A stretch of 64,000 bases of DNA from a virus. This document shows positions 55,300-63,567 of the stretch, piece by piece. The position numbers and the translations under genes are program-made. Every line of letters starts with the position of its first letter. Positions within the stretch are counted from its first letter, which is position 1. The notes beneath the pieces are model-generated. The model made no database searches. It worked only from the letters and a program-made list of their open reading frames with translations, and was not told where the DNA came from. The stretch lies in IMG/VR virus record IMGVR_UViG_3300032236_002285, positions 186,001 to 250,000 of that record; one strand, 5' to 3'.

Positions 55300-58200
55300 A
55301 TGAAGGAAATCATATACGTCTATACAACAGATACTTACAAAAGTAAAAATTGGTTTAAAATTGGAATGACTAATCAAGAGTCAGGCTCAGTTCGTATTTC
55401 TCAACAGGATGGAACATCAAATCCAGAGAGATTAGAAAAAAAATATGAAATGGACATTTCGGGAGAAACCGAATTATCTGCTTATGAGGTTGAACAAAAA
55501 ATTCACAGGTATTATGATAGACTTGGTAAAAGAGTTCGTGATAATCGTGAATGGTTTGAGGTTGAAGGTGGTGTTGATGAAATTAAAAAAGTTATTGAAT
55601 CTATTTTAGATAATTCGGACTTACATAAATCTCAAATTAAATTAAAGCCACATCAAATTGAAGCAAACATTAAAATTAATGAATGTTTTAATTCTGATGA
55701 TAAAAAATGTCTCTTGGCGCACAAACCAAGATCTGGTAAAACATTTACAACAATCTTTAATATTAAAGAAAATAACTACAAAAATGTTGTTATTTTAACT
55801 TCATATCCTATCTTAAATTATCAATGGGAGGAAGTTATAACTAGTTTTAAAGGATTTTCTAATACTGAAATTATTATTGGATCTGGCTTATCTAAAATTG
55901 AATTAAATTCAGAAAAAAATTCTATTGTTCTTCTTTCATTACAAGATGTTAAAGGTGGTGAAGAAGTTTTTGAAAAAGAAAAGTTTGACCTAATTAAGGA
56001 TATTGAGTTTGATTTACTCGTTATTGATGAGGTTCACTATGGAGTTGAGACGGAGAAAACACAAAATTTCCTTAACAAGATTAAATTTACAAGAATGTTG
56101 GGTTTATCAGCAACACCAACAAGAAATCTATTATGTGGTAGATTCTCTAAAGATCAAATTCACAATTATACATTAGTTGAAGAGGTTCAATTAAAGAAAC
56201 AATATCCAGATTTATATCCTTATGCTGATATTAATTTTCTTATTTGGAATTTATCTAATAATGAAAAGTCCGAGTTGAAATATTTTTCAGATGAAGAGCA
56301 ATTCAAGTTTGATAAGTTTTTCAGAATTGAAGGTGGTGAATTCTATTACAAATCAGATATTATATTTCTATTTAAGAAATTAATTGGTGATAAGGATATT
56401 TGTCGTAGAGATAAGCTAGGAACATCATATCCATTTAAAAATAATGGCGAGTTTTCTGTTATAAAGTCAATTTTATTATTTGTTCCGGGTATAGATGTTC
56501 AATATAAATTGAAATCACTTCTGGAAGAATTAGAATCATATGATGATTTTAATATTCATATTACAAATAGTAATGAGTATTCCTCCAAGAAATTAATAAG
56601 TAAGATTAAGAGAGACTTCAAGTCCGGTGATAAAAGAAGTCTAATTTTAGCAGTAGACCAATTAACAACAGGCATCACTTTGGATGATTGTGATATGTCA
56701 GCTTTAATGAATGATTGGAGATCAGTTGATAAATATGTTCAATCATCATTTAGGTGCCAATCACCAAGAGAAGGTAAGAATAATTGTTTTGTATTGGACT
56801 TCAATGCTGCTAGAAGTTTTGAATTGATGTGGGAATATCAAAATATCATTTCAAAAAATAATGGTAAACAATTGACTGAAAATATTTTGGACTGGGTGGA
56901 ATGTGTCAATATTTTCAATAGAGTTGACGGTGAACTTAAAAGAGTTGATTTTGATGGTTTTAATAGTGAGTACAACAAGGCTGTTTTAGAGAGACCAAGG
57001 TTTAATTATCAATCTGTTATTTTATCTGAGAAATTATCAGATGTTGAAGTTGGAAAGGCTTTACAAGCAATTGGTGTAAAAGGTGGTTCATCTTCTTCTG
57101 ATGAATATTTAAATGATGATGGTATTGAACGTGGTAAGAGTAAGGAAGGTGTCAAAGGTGGTAGTAAAAAGACTGATAAGAAAGACGAAATAAGTCAAGT
57201 TAAATTAATGGAGATTGCTAAAGCATTAGTTGATAAAACTATGTTGTTAAGTATATTTACTTACTTTAAACATGATAATGTTGATGATTGCTTTAAGGCA
57301 TTGTTGGAAGATAATACGATAGTTGAAGGAATTGGAGAATTGGGAAGAAAGATGTATTTAGAGACATTATTACTAGGAATGAATGATGTTGACAATATTA
57401 ATTTAGGTGTTATTAAGTTCATTTATGATAATATTTTTGACAAGGATGTAATCAATAAAAAGTTATATCTATTCAACCAAAACGTAAATTTAATATATAA
57501 TAGTATCGGGGAAAATCCTGGTGATATTAGTACTATGTTAGTAAATTTAATGGAATTGGTGGATAGTTATTTGAAGCCCTCAAATACAGAGAAGAAAATG
57601 CTTGGTGAAGTTTTCACCAGTTTAGAATTAGTTGAAGAAATGTTGAATAAACTTCCAGTTGAAGTTTGGTCTAATCCTGATTTAAAATTTTTGGATCCAT
57701 CAAATGGAATTGGAAATTTTCCAGTTATTCTTGTTAAGAAGTTAATGGTTGGATTGAAAGAATGGCAACCTGACTCAGAATTGAGATTAAAACATATCTT
57801 AGAAAATCAAATTTATGTTTGTGAATTACAATCTAAGAATATGTTTATTTACTTACAATTATTTGATTCAGAAAATCAATATAAGCTAAATTTTCATAGA
57901 GGATCTTTCCTAGATGAAAATTTTACAGAAGTTATGAAGAAATGGGGAGTTGATAAATTTGATGTTGTTGTCGGTAATCCTCCTTATAACAATGACCAAA
58001 AAGCGGAAGGTAAAAGAGGCGGTGGTGATACTTTGTGGGATAAATTTGTTATAAAAATCATTAATTCATTTTTAAAGGAAAATGGATATTTGGTTTTTGT
58101 TCACCCTACTCTTTGGAGAAAACCTCAATCTGATAGAAGTACATCAAAAGATGTAAGTGAATTAATGATGAAAAAACAAATTCATTATTTAGAGTGCCAT

Positions 58201-58809
58201 GACTCAAATGATGGAATGAAAGTTTTCAATGCTGGAACAAGATATGATTTTTACGTTTTGGAAAATTGTTCTATATATAAAGAAACATTAATAAATGGTG
58301 AGGATAGAAAAGATGTTTTAGTTAATCTTAAAAATTATGATTTTATTCCAAATTATAATCTTCAACTATTTGATAAAATAATAGCCAAAGATGGTGATGA
58401 AAAATGTCCTATACTTTTCAATGTTTCAAATTATGAGACTCGTAAATCATGGGTATCTGATGAAAAAAATGAAGAGTATAAATATACACTGATACACTCT
58501 ACTCCAAAAGGAGGAACAAGGTATAAATATTCATCAAAAAATGATAATGGTCATTTTGGTATATCAAAGGTTATATTTGGTGAGAGTGGAATAGGAGATG
58601 TTATAATTGATATGAATGGTGATTATGGTATGACGCAAGGTGCTATGTCAATAATAATATCTTCATTAGAAGAGGCCAACAATATTAAAAAAGCATTGAT
58701 GAGTGGTAAATTTAATGAATTTTTAAAGACAGTAATGTGGTCAAACTTTCGTATAGACTGGAGATTATTTAGTTATCTTAAAAAAGACTTTTGGAAGGAA
58801 TTTATATGA
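55300..58809 (+). CDS. GIY-YIG nuclease / SF2 helicase / N6-adenine methyltransferase fusion, 1169 aa
   Basis: Three parts are visible. Residues 1-100: T5orf172/MUG113-type GIY-YIG domain (IYVYTTDTYKSKNWFKIGMT; EVEQKIHRYYDRLGKRVRDN). Residues ~110-560: SF2 helicase with Walker A (KPRSGKT, K147), DEVH (VIDEVHYG), LSATPTRN and a QSSFRCQSPREGK motif VI. Residues ~760-1000: methyltransferase with motif I (LDPSNGIGNFPVIL) and NPPY (~892), followed by a target-recognition-like C-terminus. The order resembles single-chain Type ISP restriction enzymes but with a different nuclease. It may restrict rival DNA or host DNA while protecting its own (inference). Confidence 0.85.
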   Translation: MKEIIYVYTTDTYKSKNWFKIGMTNQESGSVRISQQDGTSNPERLEKKYEMDISGETELSAYEVEQKIHRYYDRLGKRVRDNREWFEVEGGVDEIKKVIESILDNSDLHKSQIKLKPHQIEANIKINECFNSDDKKCLLAHKPRSGKTFTTIFNIKENNYKNVVILTSYPILNYQWEEVITSFKGFSNTEIIIGSGLSKIELNSEKNSIVLLSLQDVKGGEEVFEKEKFDLIKDIEFDLLVIDEVHYGVETEKTQNFLNKIKFTRMLGLSATPTRNLLCGRFSKDQIHNYTLVEEVQLKKQYPDLYPYADINFLIWNLSNNEKSELKYFSDEEQFKFDKFFRIEGGEFYYKSDIIFLFKKLIGDKDICRRDKLGTSYPFKNNGEFSVIKSILLFVPGIDVQYKLKSLLEELESYDDFNIHITNSNEYSSKKLISKIKRDFKSGDKRSLILAVDQLTTGITLDDCDMSALMNDWRSVDKYVQSSFRCQSPREGKNNCFVLDFNAARSFELMWEYQNIISKNNGKQLTENILDWVECVNIFNRVDGELKRVDFDGFNSEYNKAVLERPRFNYQSVILSEKLSDVEVGKALQAIGVKGGSSSSDEYLNDDGIERGKSKEGVKGGSKKTDKKDEISQVKLMEIAKALVDKTMLLSIFTYFKHDNVDDCFKALLEDNTIVEGIGELGRKMYLETLLLGMNDVDNINLGVIKFIYDNIFDKDVINKKLYLFNQNVNLIYNSIGENPGDISTMLVNLMELVDSYLKPSNTEKKMLGEVFTSLELVEEMLNKLPVEVWSNPDLKFLDPSNGIGNFPVILVKKLMVGLKEWQPDSELRLKHILENQIYVCELQSKNMFIYLQLFDSENQYKLNFHRGSFLDENFTEVMKKWGVDKFDVVVGNPPYNNDQKAEGKRGGGDTLWDKFVIKIINSFLKENGYLVFVHPTLWRKPQSDRSTSKDVSELMMKKQIHYLECHDSNDGMKVFNAGTRYDFYVLENCSIYKETLINGEDRKDVLVNLKNYDFIPNYNLQLFDKIIAKDGDEKCPILFNVSNYETRKSWVSDEKNEEYKYTLIHSTPKGGTRYKYSSKNDNGHFGISKVIFGESGIGDVIIDMNGDYGMTQGAMSIIISSLEEANNIKKALMSGKFNEFLKTVMWSNFRIDWRLFSYLKKDFWKEFI

Positions 58810-59378
58810 TACTAACTAATATTGAGTATAAAATAAGATTAGATGATAATCTAATAGTTATAGATAAATTAGATGGTAATACTTATATAAGTATTTCACT
58901 TCCTTTATATTGGACACAACATGTTGATGATTGTGATGATTGTAAATCATTTTATTCTAAATTAAAAAATGAATCAAAGGATGACTGGTTTGTAAATTAC
59001 AATGATGAATATTATAAATTGGAATTTTTAGACAACCAATATATTGGAAATGGACATAATACTATTATGGATTCTAAAATAGACTTAAAAAAAGTTGACA
59101 TATCAAATATTAACCATACTGAGTATTATAAAATACAAAATATTAAATTAATAAGTGTTAATAAATATGAAAGTATTGAAATTAATAGAAATGATAAGTT
59201 GGATCACTTAATTCCATCAGAATATAATGATACAGATAAAGTTATTTATAAAAATATGTTCTTCACTCCTATATCAAAAGAATTTTCAGAAGATATTACA
59301 AATAATGAACAAACTATTAAAATAGAATTAGATAAATTAGAATCATTTGATTTTAAAATCCTAATTTCTAAAAAATAA
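58806..59378 (+). CDS. Hypothetical protein, 190 aa, coupled to the fusion enzyme
   Basis: The start was set at MILTNIEYKIRLDDNLIVID, overlapping the stop of the fusion gene (ATGA); the longer frame from 58791 has a weaker start. Asp/Lys/Ile-rich beta protein with a clustered HVDDCDDCKSF motif. No family is recognised. Tight coupling suggests a partner or inhibitor of the fusion enzyme (inference). Confidence 0.6.
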   Translation: MILTNIEYKIRLDDNLIVIDKLDGNTYISISLPLYWTQHVDDCDDCKSFYSKLKNESKDDWFVNYNDEYYKLEFLDNQYIGNGHNTIMDSKIDLKKVDISNINHTEYYKIQNIKLISVNKYESIEINRNDKLDHLIPSEYNDTDKVIYKNMFFTPISKEFSEDITNNEQTIKIELDKLESFDFKILISKK

Positions 59379-59387
59379 CCCTATGAA

Positions 59388-59657
59388 ATGGATATCCAAC
59401 AATATTACCTAATAATTAAACAAAAGCTAGAATCGGGCGACTACACAACAACCAATCAAAGAGAAATAAATACTCATTTAGAAGCGATAAACTATCTACA
59501 ATGGGAATTTATGTCTGATAGAAAAGATCCAAGAATAAATAGAGTTTTCTCAGATATTTGTATTCCAAATAATATCAATCAGGGAGAACTTGATGTTGAT
59601 TTTTCTAAATATTCTGTTGAGGAATTTCTAAGAGATATCATGACCTTGAAAGATTAA
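59388..59657 (+). CDS. Hypothetical protein, 89 aa
   Basis: MDIQQYYLIIKQKLESGDYT and a helical middle (HLEAINYLQWEFMSDRKDPR) are followed by an acidic end (DFSKYSVEEFLRDIMTLKD). It lies 9 bases after the previous gene. Function unknown. Confidence 0.6.
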   Translation: MDIQQYYLIIKQKLESGDYTTTNQREINTHLEAINYLQWEFMSDRKDPRINRVFSDICIPNNINQGELDVDFSKYSVEEFLRDIMTLKD

Positions 59658-59688
59658 TTTCTAATTCAAATTATTTTCCTTATCTTTG
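59656..59688 (+). promoter_or_regulatory. Bacteroidetes-type promoter
   Basis: TATCTTTG at 59681-59688, 19 bases before ATG 59708. Confidence 0.55.
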
Positions 59689-59707
59689 TATTCTAAACAA
59701 AATCACT

Positions 59708-59845
59708 ATGGGAAGAGTAAAAGAAATCTATATGGAAATCCAAGAAAAACTTGGAGAAGACGTTGAAGTAACTGAAGAAGTATTTACTCAACATCTAATT
59801 GAAAAAGGAATTTACAAAGAAGACAATTCCGACGAAGAAGAATAA
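59708..59845 (+). CDS. Small acidic protein, 45 aa
   Basis: MGRVKEIYMEIQEKLGEDVE followed by a helical acidic end (HLIEKGIYKEDNSDEEE). It has its own promoter and a terminator after it, so it is likely a real short gene. Function unknown. Confidence 0.6.
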   Translation: MGRVKEIYMEIQEKLGEDVEVTEEVFTQHLIEKGIYKEDNSDEEE

Positions 59846-59867
59846 ATTTGTTAGACATAAAATAAAG

Positions 59868-59898
59868 AAACCCATCTAATTTTTTAGATGGGTTTTTT
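59868..59898 (+). terminator. Intrinsic terminator
   Basis: AAACCCATCTAA/TTAGATGGGTTT followed by TTTT; TATATATAG after it is the phage-type motif before the next ATG. Confidence 0.88.
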
Positions 59899-59911
59899 TA
59901 TATATAGTATA

Positions 59912-60373
59912 ATGAAATATTTAAAAACATATAAAATATTTGAGGCTAAGTTAAAAACTATTCAGTATAAAGATATGACTGACTGGGGAAGTACTGAACC
60001 ACAAAAGGTTAATAAGCAAATAGAACCTGAATATTTTAATTTAGTATTTGCTGATTTTATTGATGATGGCGCTGAAGTTGAATCTAATACAACCGAAGAC
60101 CATATAGAAGATTATTGGGAAATAATTATTAAAGAGCCAGTATTAAGAGGTTCAAGAGCAGTATCAAGAGATTCAATAGATATTGATAATCATATTAAAA
60201 CTATTGAAAAGTTAAATGAGTTATACTTAGATATTAAATCTTGTATAAATAAAATAAAGGATGAATACCCTAATATCAATGTAGAATTTTCTATTGAAGA
60301 ATTTGGAGAGAATAATGCTTGGGAAAATAAAATTGAAAGAAATATACACTTAATATTTAATTACAAACAATGA
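59912..60373 (+). CDS. CTS-bearing protein 1 of the row, 153 aa
   Basis: The start was set at MKYLKTYKIFEAKLKTIQYK because the shared peptide MKYLKTYKIFE|A begins there and TATATATAG lies 6 bases upstream; a frame from 59888 would start in the terminator. The body is acidic alpha/beta (EVESNTTEDHIEDYWEIIIK). It overlaps the next gene by 4 bases. Confidence 0.68.
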   Translation: MKYLKTYKIFEAKLKTIQYKDMTDWGSTEPQKVNKQIEPEYFNLVFADFIDDGAEVESNTTEDHIEDYWEIIIKEPVLRGSRAVSRDSIDIDNHIKTIEKLNELYLDIKSCINKIKDEYPNINVEFSIEEFGENNAWENKIERNIHLIFNYKQ

Positions 60374-60879
60374 GATATTTAAAAACATATAAAATATTTG
60401 AATCTTCAGATGATATACAATCTGAGATTATAGATATATTTCAACCGCTTATAGATATAAGTAATGTGAAGATGAGACATCATCCGAGCTTACCAGAACT
60501 TGGTAATAAGAAAACTTTAGAAATATCTATTAACTTCGACCGTTTAGCTGAACCTACTTCAATAAAAAGTGAGTATGATGTAGATTACAGACCGGTTAAA
60601 GATGGTAATTCTATAGCTACTGAGTTAGCAGATGCCATTGATAGATGTGTTAATATTTTAGGAATAGAATTAAAAAGAGCCGAAGTTGGTTGGATAAATG
60701 CTGGCGAATGGTCTCAATGTGCTAATAACGGATCACTAGGTAAGATATTTACATCTGATGGTGTAGTTGGACCTTTAGATAAATTAACTAAAGGCGAATA
60801 TTCTACTGATTTATTACCGGAGTTTATTGTTCAGAAAGGTGATAGAATAAGAAATATTAAATTAACATTTAGATACTAA
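60370..60879 (+). CDS. CTS-bearing protein 2 of the row, 169 aa
   Basis: MRYLKTYKIFESSDDIQSEI opens with the shared peptide; the next residues (IIDIFQPLIDISNVKMRHHP) resemble a segment of protein 3 (VIDVFQGIIDLGFNPKFKLS), so these two are paralogues after the peptide as well. No known domain. ATGA overlap with the preceding gene and one-base overlap with the next. Confidence 0.68.
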   Translation: MRYLKTYKIFESSDDIQSEIIDIFQPLIDISNVKMRHHPSLPELGNKKTLEISINFDRLAEPTSIKSEYDVDYRPVKDGNSIATELADAIDRCVNILGIELKRAEVGWINAGEWSQCANNGSLGKIFTSDGVVGPLDKLTKGEYSTDLLPEFIVQKGDRIRNIKLTFRY

Positions 60880-62123
60880 TGAGACACTTAGAAACATATA
60901 AAATATTTGAATCACTAGTTGATAAAAAGATACAACTACTAAAGGACCTTGCTATTGAATTACAAGATGCTGGTCTTCAAGTAGAAGTGATTAATGGTTC
61001 TCATTCTCATTTACTTAGAGACCCAAGGGTTTCTATTCACACCGGTTCAAGATATACTAATGATTATAAGAAGTTTATAGTTATGAAAGTAACTGACGAT
61101 GATAATAAGTTTAATGCTGATTTATATTTTACTGATACTATACAAGATTTTATAGAAACATTGAAGTCATATGGTATGAATCCAAGAGGAATGTCTGGTG
61201 GTAATCATTTTACCGTATTCAAATTTGATAAACATGGTAGTATGACCAACTCACCAATTGTTAGAGAGTCAAAGATATTTGAGGCTAAGAAGTCTTTAGT
61301 AGATGATTATCTTTCTAAGATAGACGCAACTCGTCAAGATGTGATTGATGTCTTTCAAGGTATTATAGACTTAGGTTTTAATCCAAAGTTTAAGTTATCT
61401 TACATAGATAAGAATGGTAGAGCAAAAGAAGAGAAAACAAGTGGTCAAGAAACGCCATTATTGACTATTAAGTTTGAATCATCTCGTGAAAAGTATATTG
61501 GTGGCTCTGTTAGATTTGATAACTTAGATTACTTAGAAAATCTTTATCATAGTTTAGCTATGTTTATGTCAATGTATAAAGACAAGTGTAATATTGAATA
61601 TGATTTAGATAATATGATTGAATTAAAATTAAGATTACAATTTGATACTGAGTATGATGAGAATAAATTATCTATAAGTAGAGATGATGTTTATGATGCT
61701 TTAGAATCGGCTCTTCAAATTATACCACAAGATTATTCAAATAGTCTAAGATCAGATTATCGTACAATTAGTTTAGATATAGAACCAACTGATGATGTGA
61801 CTGAAGAATTAGCTAAAGAATTAGAAAGTTCTAAGGATAAGAAAGAGGTTGATAATTCTACTGAGGTTAATAAGATAGCTAAAGATGTTGTTAATGAAGT
61901 GGCAAAGATAATGTCAGTTAATCTTAAAAAAGATATTAAATATGAATCCAAATATCGTGCCAAATCAGGTCTTTATTGTGGTGAGCAACTACTTTGTAAT
62001 GTATCTATAGATGAAAGTGATGATTCTAAGAAATATTCATATCATGTTAAAAGAGGATTTTTAAGAACTGATAAATGTTATATTAAGATAGCCCCTATAA
62101 GAATAGAAATTCAATTAGCATAA
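60879..62123 (+). CDS. CTS-bearing protein 3 of the row, 414 aa, with a second internal CTS-like site
   Basis: MRHLETYKIFESLVDKKIQL opens the protein. A second copy of the site, VRESKIFEAKKSLVDDYL, stands near residue 130 and is followed by a segment like protein 2, so the gene looks like a fusion of two former genes, the second leader being partly eroded. If the site is cut, two mature proteins would result. The rest is alpha/beta without a known domain. Confidence 0.68.
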   Translation: MRHLETYKIFESLVDKKIQLLKDLAIELQDAGLQVEVINGSHSHLLRDPRVSIHTGSRYTNDYKKFIVMKVTDDDNKFNADLYFTDTIQDFIETLKSYGMNPRGMSGGNHFTVFKFDKHGSMTNSPIVRESKIFEAKKSLVDDYLSKIDATRQDVIDVFQGIIDLGFNPKFKLSYIDKNGRAKEEKTSGQETPLLTIKFESSREKYIGGSVRFDNLDYLENLYHSLAMFMSMYKDKCNIEYDLDNMIELKLRLQFDTEYDENKLSISRDDVYDALESALQIIPQDYSNSLRSDYRTISLDIEPTDDVTEELAKELESSKDKKEVDNSTEVNKIAKDVVNEVAKIMSVNLKKDIKYESKYRAKSGLYCGEQLLCNVSIDESDDSKKYSYHVKRGFLRTDKCYIKIAPIRIEIQLA

Positions 62124-62647
62124 TGAAACATATAAAGACATATAAACTATTTGAAAGTATTGATACTGATAAAATTTATAATAACATAGATACTTCTGAT
62201 AATGATGTTTATTATCAAATACCATTCCAATGGTTTTATGACGGTAAAGAATTTGGTGATGACTTTAAGTTATTTCTTGGTGAAAGATTTATTTATGATT
62301 ACATAAAAGATGAAGAAATAACAAAAGAATTAGAATCTGATTTAAGTAATGTTGATTTAAGTAAAGGGTGGGAATCTGATACATTTCATTCTGGTGATAA
62401 TAAAGATAACATACACACTAAAAGGATTGCTAAATTAGTTCAGTCATTACAAAATAATGAGCCACTAAGACCTATATCTTTTTGGGTATCAGAAAATAGT
62501 TATATGCATGATTGTTATAATTTCATAGAAGATGGAAATCATAGGTTAAGAGCTTTACAGTATTTAGGTTATGATTATTTCCCAGCTTATGTTTATGGTT
62601 CTCATGAGAAGTTTATTTTAGAAGAATTAAAAAAATTAAATAGTTAA
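62123..62647 (+). CDS. CTS-bearing protein 4, ParB/Srx-like motif, 174 aa
   Basis: MKHIKTYKLFESIDTDKIYN carries the shared peptide. Near the C-terminus PISFWVSENSYMHDCYNFIE and DGNHRLRALQYLGYDYFPAY give the D/E-G-x-H-R pattern of ParB/sulfiredoxin-fold nucleotidases and kinases. That suggests an enzymatic head protein delivered with the DNA (inference). It overlaps the preceding gene by one base. Confidence 0.68.
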   Translation: MKHIKTYKLFESIDTDKIYNNIDTSDNDVYYQIPFQWFYDGKEFGDDFKLFLGERFIYDYIKDEEITKELESDLSNVDLSKGWESDTFHSGDNKDNIHTKRIAKLVQSLQNNEPLRPISFWVSENSYMHDCYNFIEDGNHRLRALQYLGYDYFPAYVYGSHEKFILEELKKLNS

Positions 62648-62658
62648 TATATACTATA

Positions 62659-63132
62659 ATGAAACATCTAAAGACATACAAGATATTTGAAAATATTGAT
62701 ACGATAATAAATGATCTTAAAGATATCTTATTAGAGTTACAAGATAAGAACTTTAACATACGAATTGCGAGTATTGAACATCATGCTGGTGAAAATGCCT
62801 TAGATATAACTATATCTAAAGATGGTGGTAATTTTGATTTCTGGACAGAAAGTAATATAGGTGAACTCACACCTTTCAATTTTATTGAGGTTAAAGAGGA
62901 TCTAATAAGATTATTAGAATATGCTAATAGTGAAGGATGGTATGACTTTAACTTTGAAATTATTACACCATCAAACACATTAAATGGTAGTAAAAAATTT
63001 AATGATGGTACATACCAAGCTTCGGTGGAAGTTAAAGGTGATGAGATTGTAACTAATTACAGTTGGAATCAAGGTGAACCAATTAAAGATGATGAAAAGA
63101 TCCTTTGTGTTTATATTGGATTGTTGAAATAA
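62659..63132 (+). CDS. CTS-bearing protein 5 of the row, 157 aa
   Basis: MKHLKTYKIFENIDTIINDL opens with the shared peptide (N instead of S/A after the Glu). The body begins DLKDILLELQDKNFNIRIAS, nearly the same as protein 6 (DLKDILLELQDEGYKVIHND), so they are paralogues. TTAATATATAC lies just upstream of ATG. Confidence 0.68.
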   Translation: MKHLKTYKIFENIDTIINDLKDILLELQDKNFNIRIASIEHHAGENALDITISKDGGNFDFWTESNIGELTPFNFIEVKEDLIRLLEYANSEGWYDFNFEIITPSNTLNGSKKFNDGTYQASVEVKGDEIVTNYSWNQGEPIKDDEKILCVYIGLLK

Positions 63133-63143
63133 TATATACTCTA

Positions 63144-63536
63144 ATGAAACATCTAAAATCATATAAAGTATTTGAGTCAACTGAGACAGAGCAAGACTTA
63201 AAAGATATCCTACTTGAGCTACAAGATGAAGGATATAAAGTTATACATAATGATGATGTTATGTTAGGGGTTACTGGTGAACCAGGAAATATTAAAGCTA
63301 TCTGGGTAAGAGATGTTAATAATCCAAGTTATAGTGAAGGTAAAGATTGGGAAGAGTTAAGAGATTACGCTTTAAGAATTAAAGATTACTTAGGTGATAA
63401 GTATTTGAGCTTTGCTTGGAGACCTATTCTTTTAGGAAGTCAAGGTAAAGAAAATCCTTATCATACTGTTAAGTTAAATGAAGATACCCAAATAGATGAA
63501 AAAATATACTCATTCGTAATAAAATACAAAGAATAA
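63144..63536 (+). CDS. CTS-bearing protein 6 of the row, 130 aa
   Basis: The start was set at MKHLKSYKVFESTETEQDLK, with AATATATAC 5 bases before it; the frame from 63105 would overlap the previous gene. It is a paralogue of protein 5 through DLKDILLELQDEG. No known domain beyond that. A terminator follows. Confidence 0.68.
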   Translation: MKHLKSYKVFESTETEQDLKDILLELQDEGYKVIHNDDVMLGVTGEPGNIKAIWVRDVNNPSYSEGKDWEELRDYALRIKDYLGDKYLSFAWRPILLGSQGKENPYHTVKLNEDTQIDEKIYSFVIKYKE

Positions 63537-63567
63537 AAAAGCCCTCTTAATGAGGGCTTTCTTTTTA
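63537..63567. terminator. Bidirectional terminator
   Basis: AAAGCCCTC/GAGGGCTTT with loop TTAAT, flanked by A- and T-runs, between convergent genes. Confidence 0.88.
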
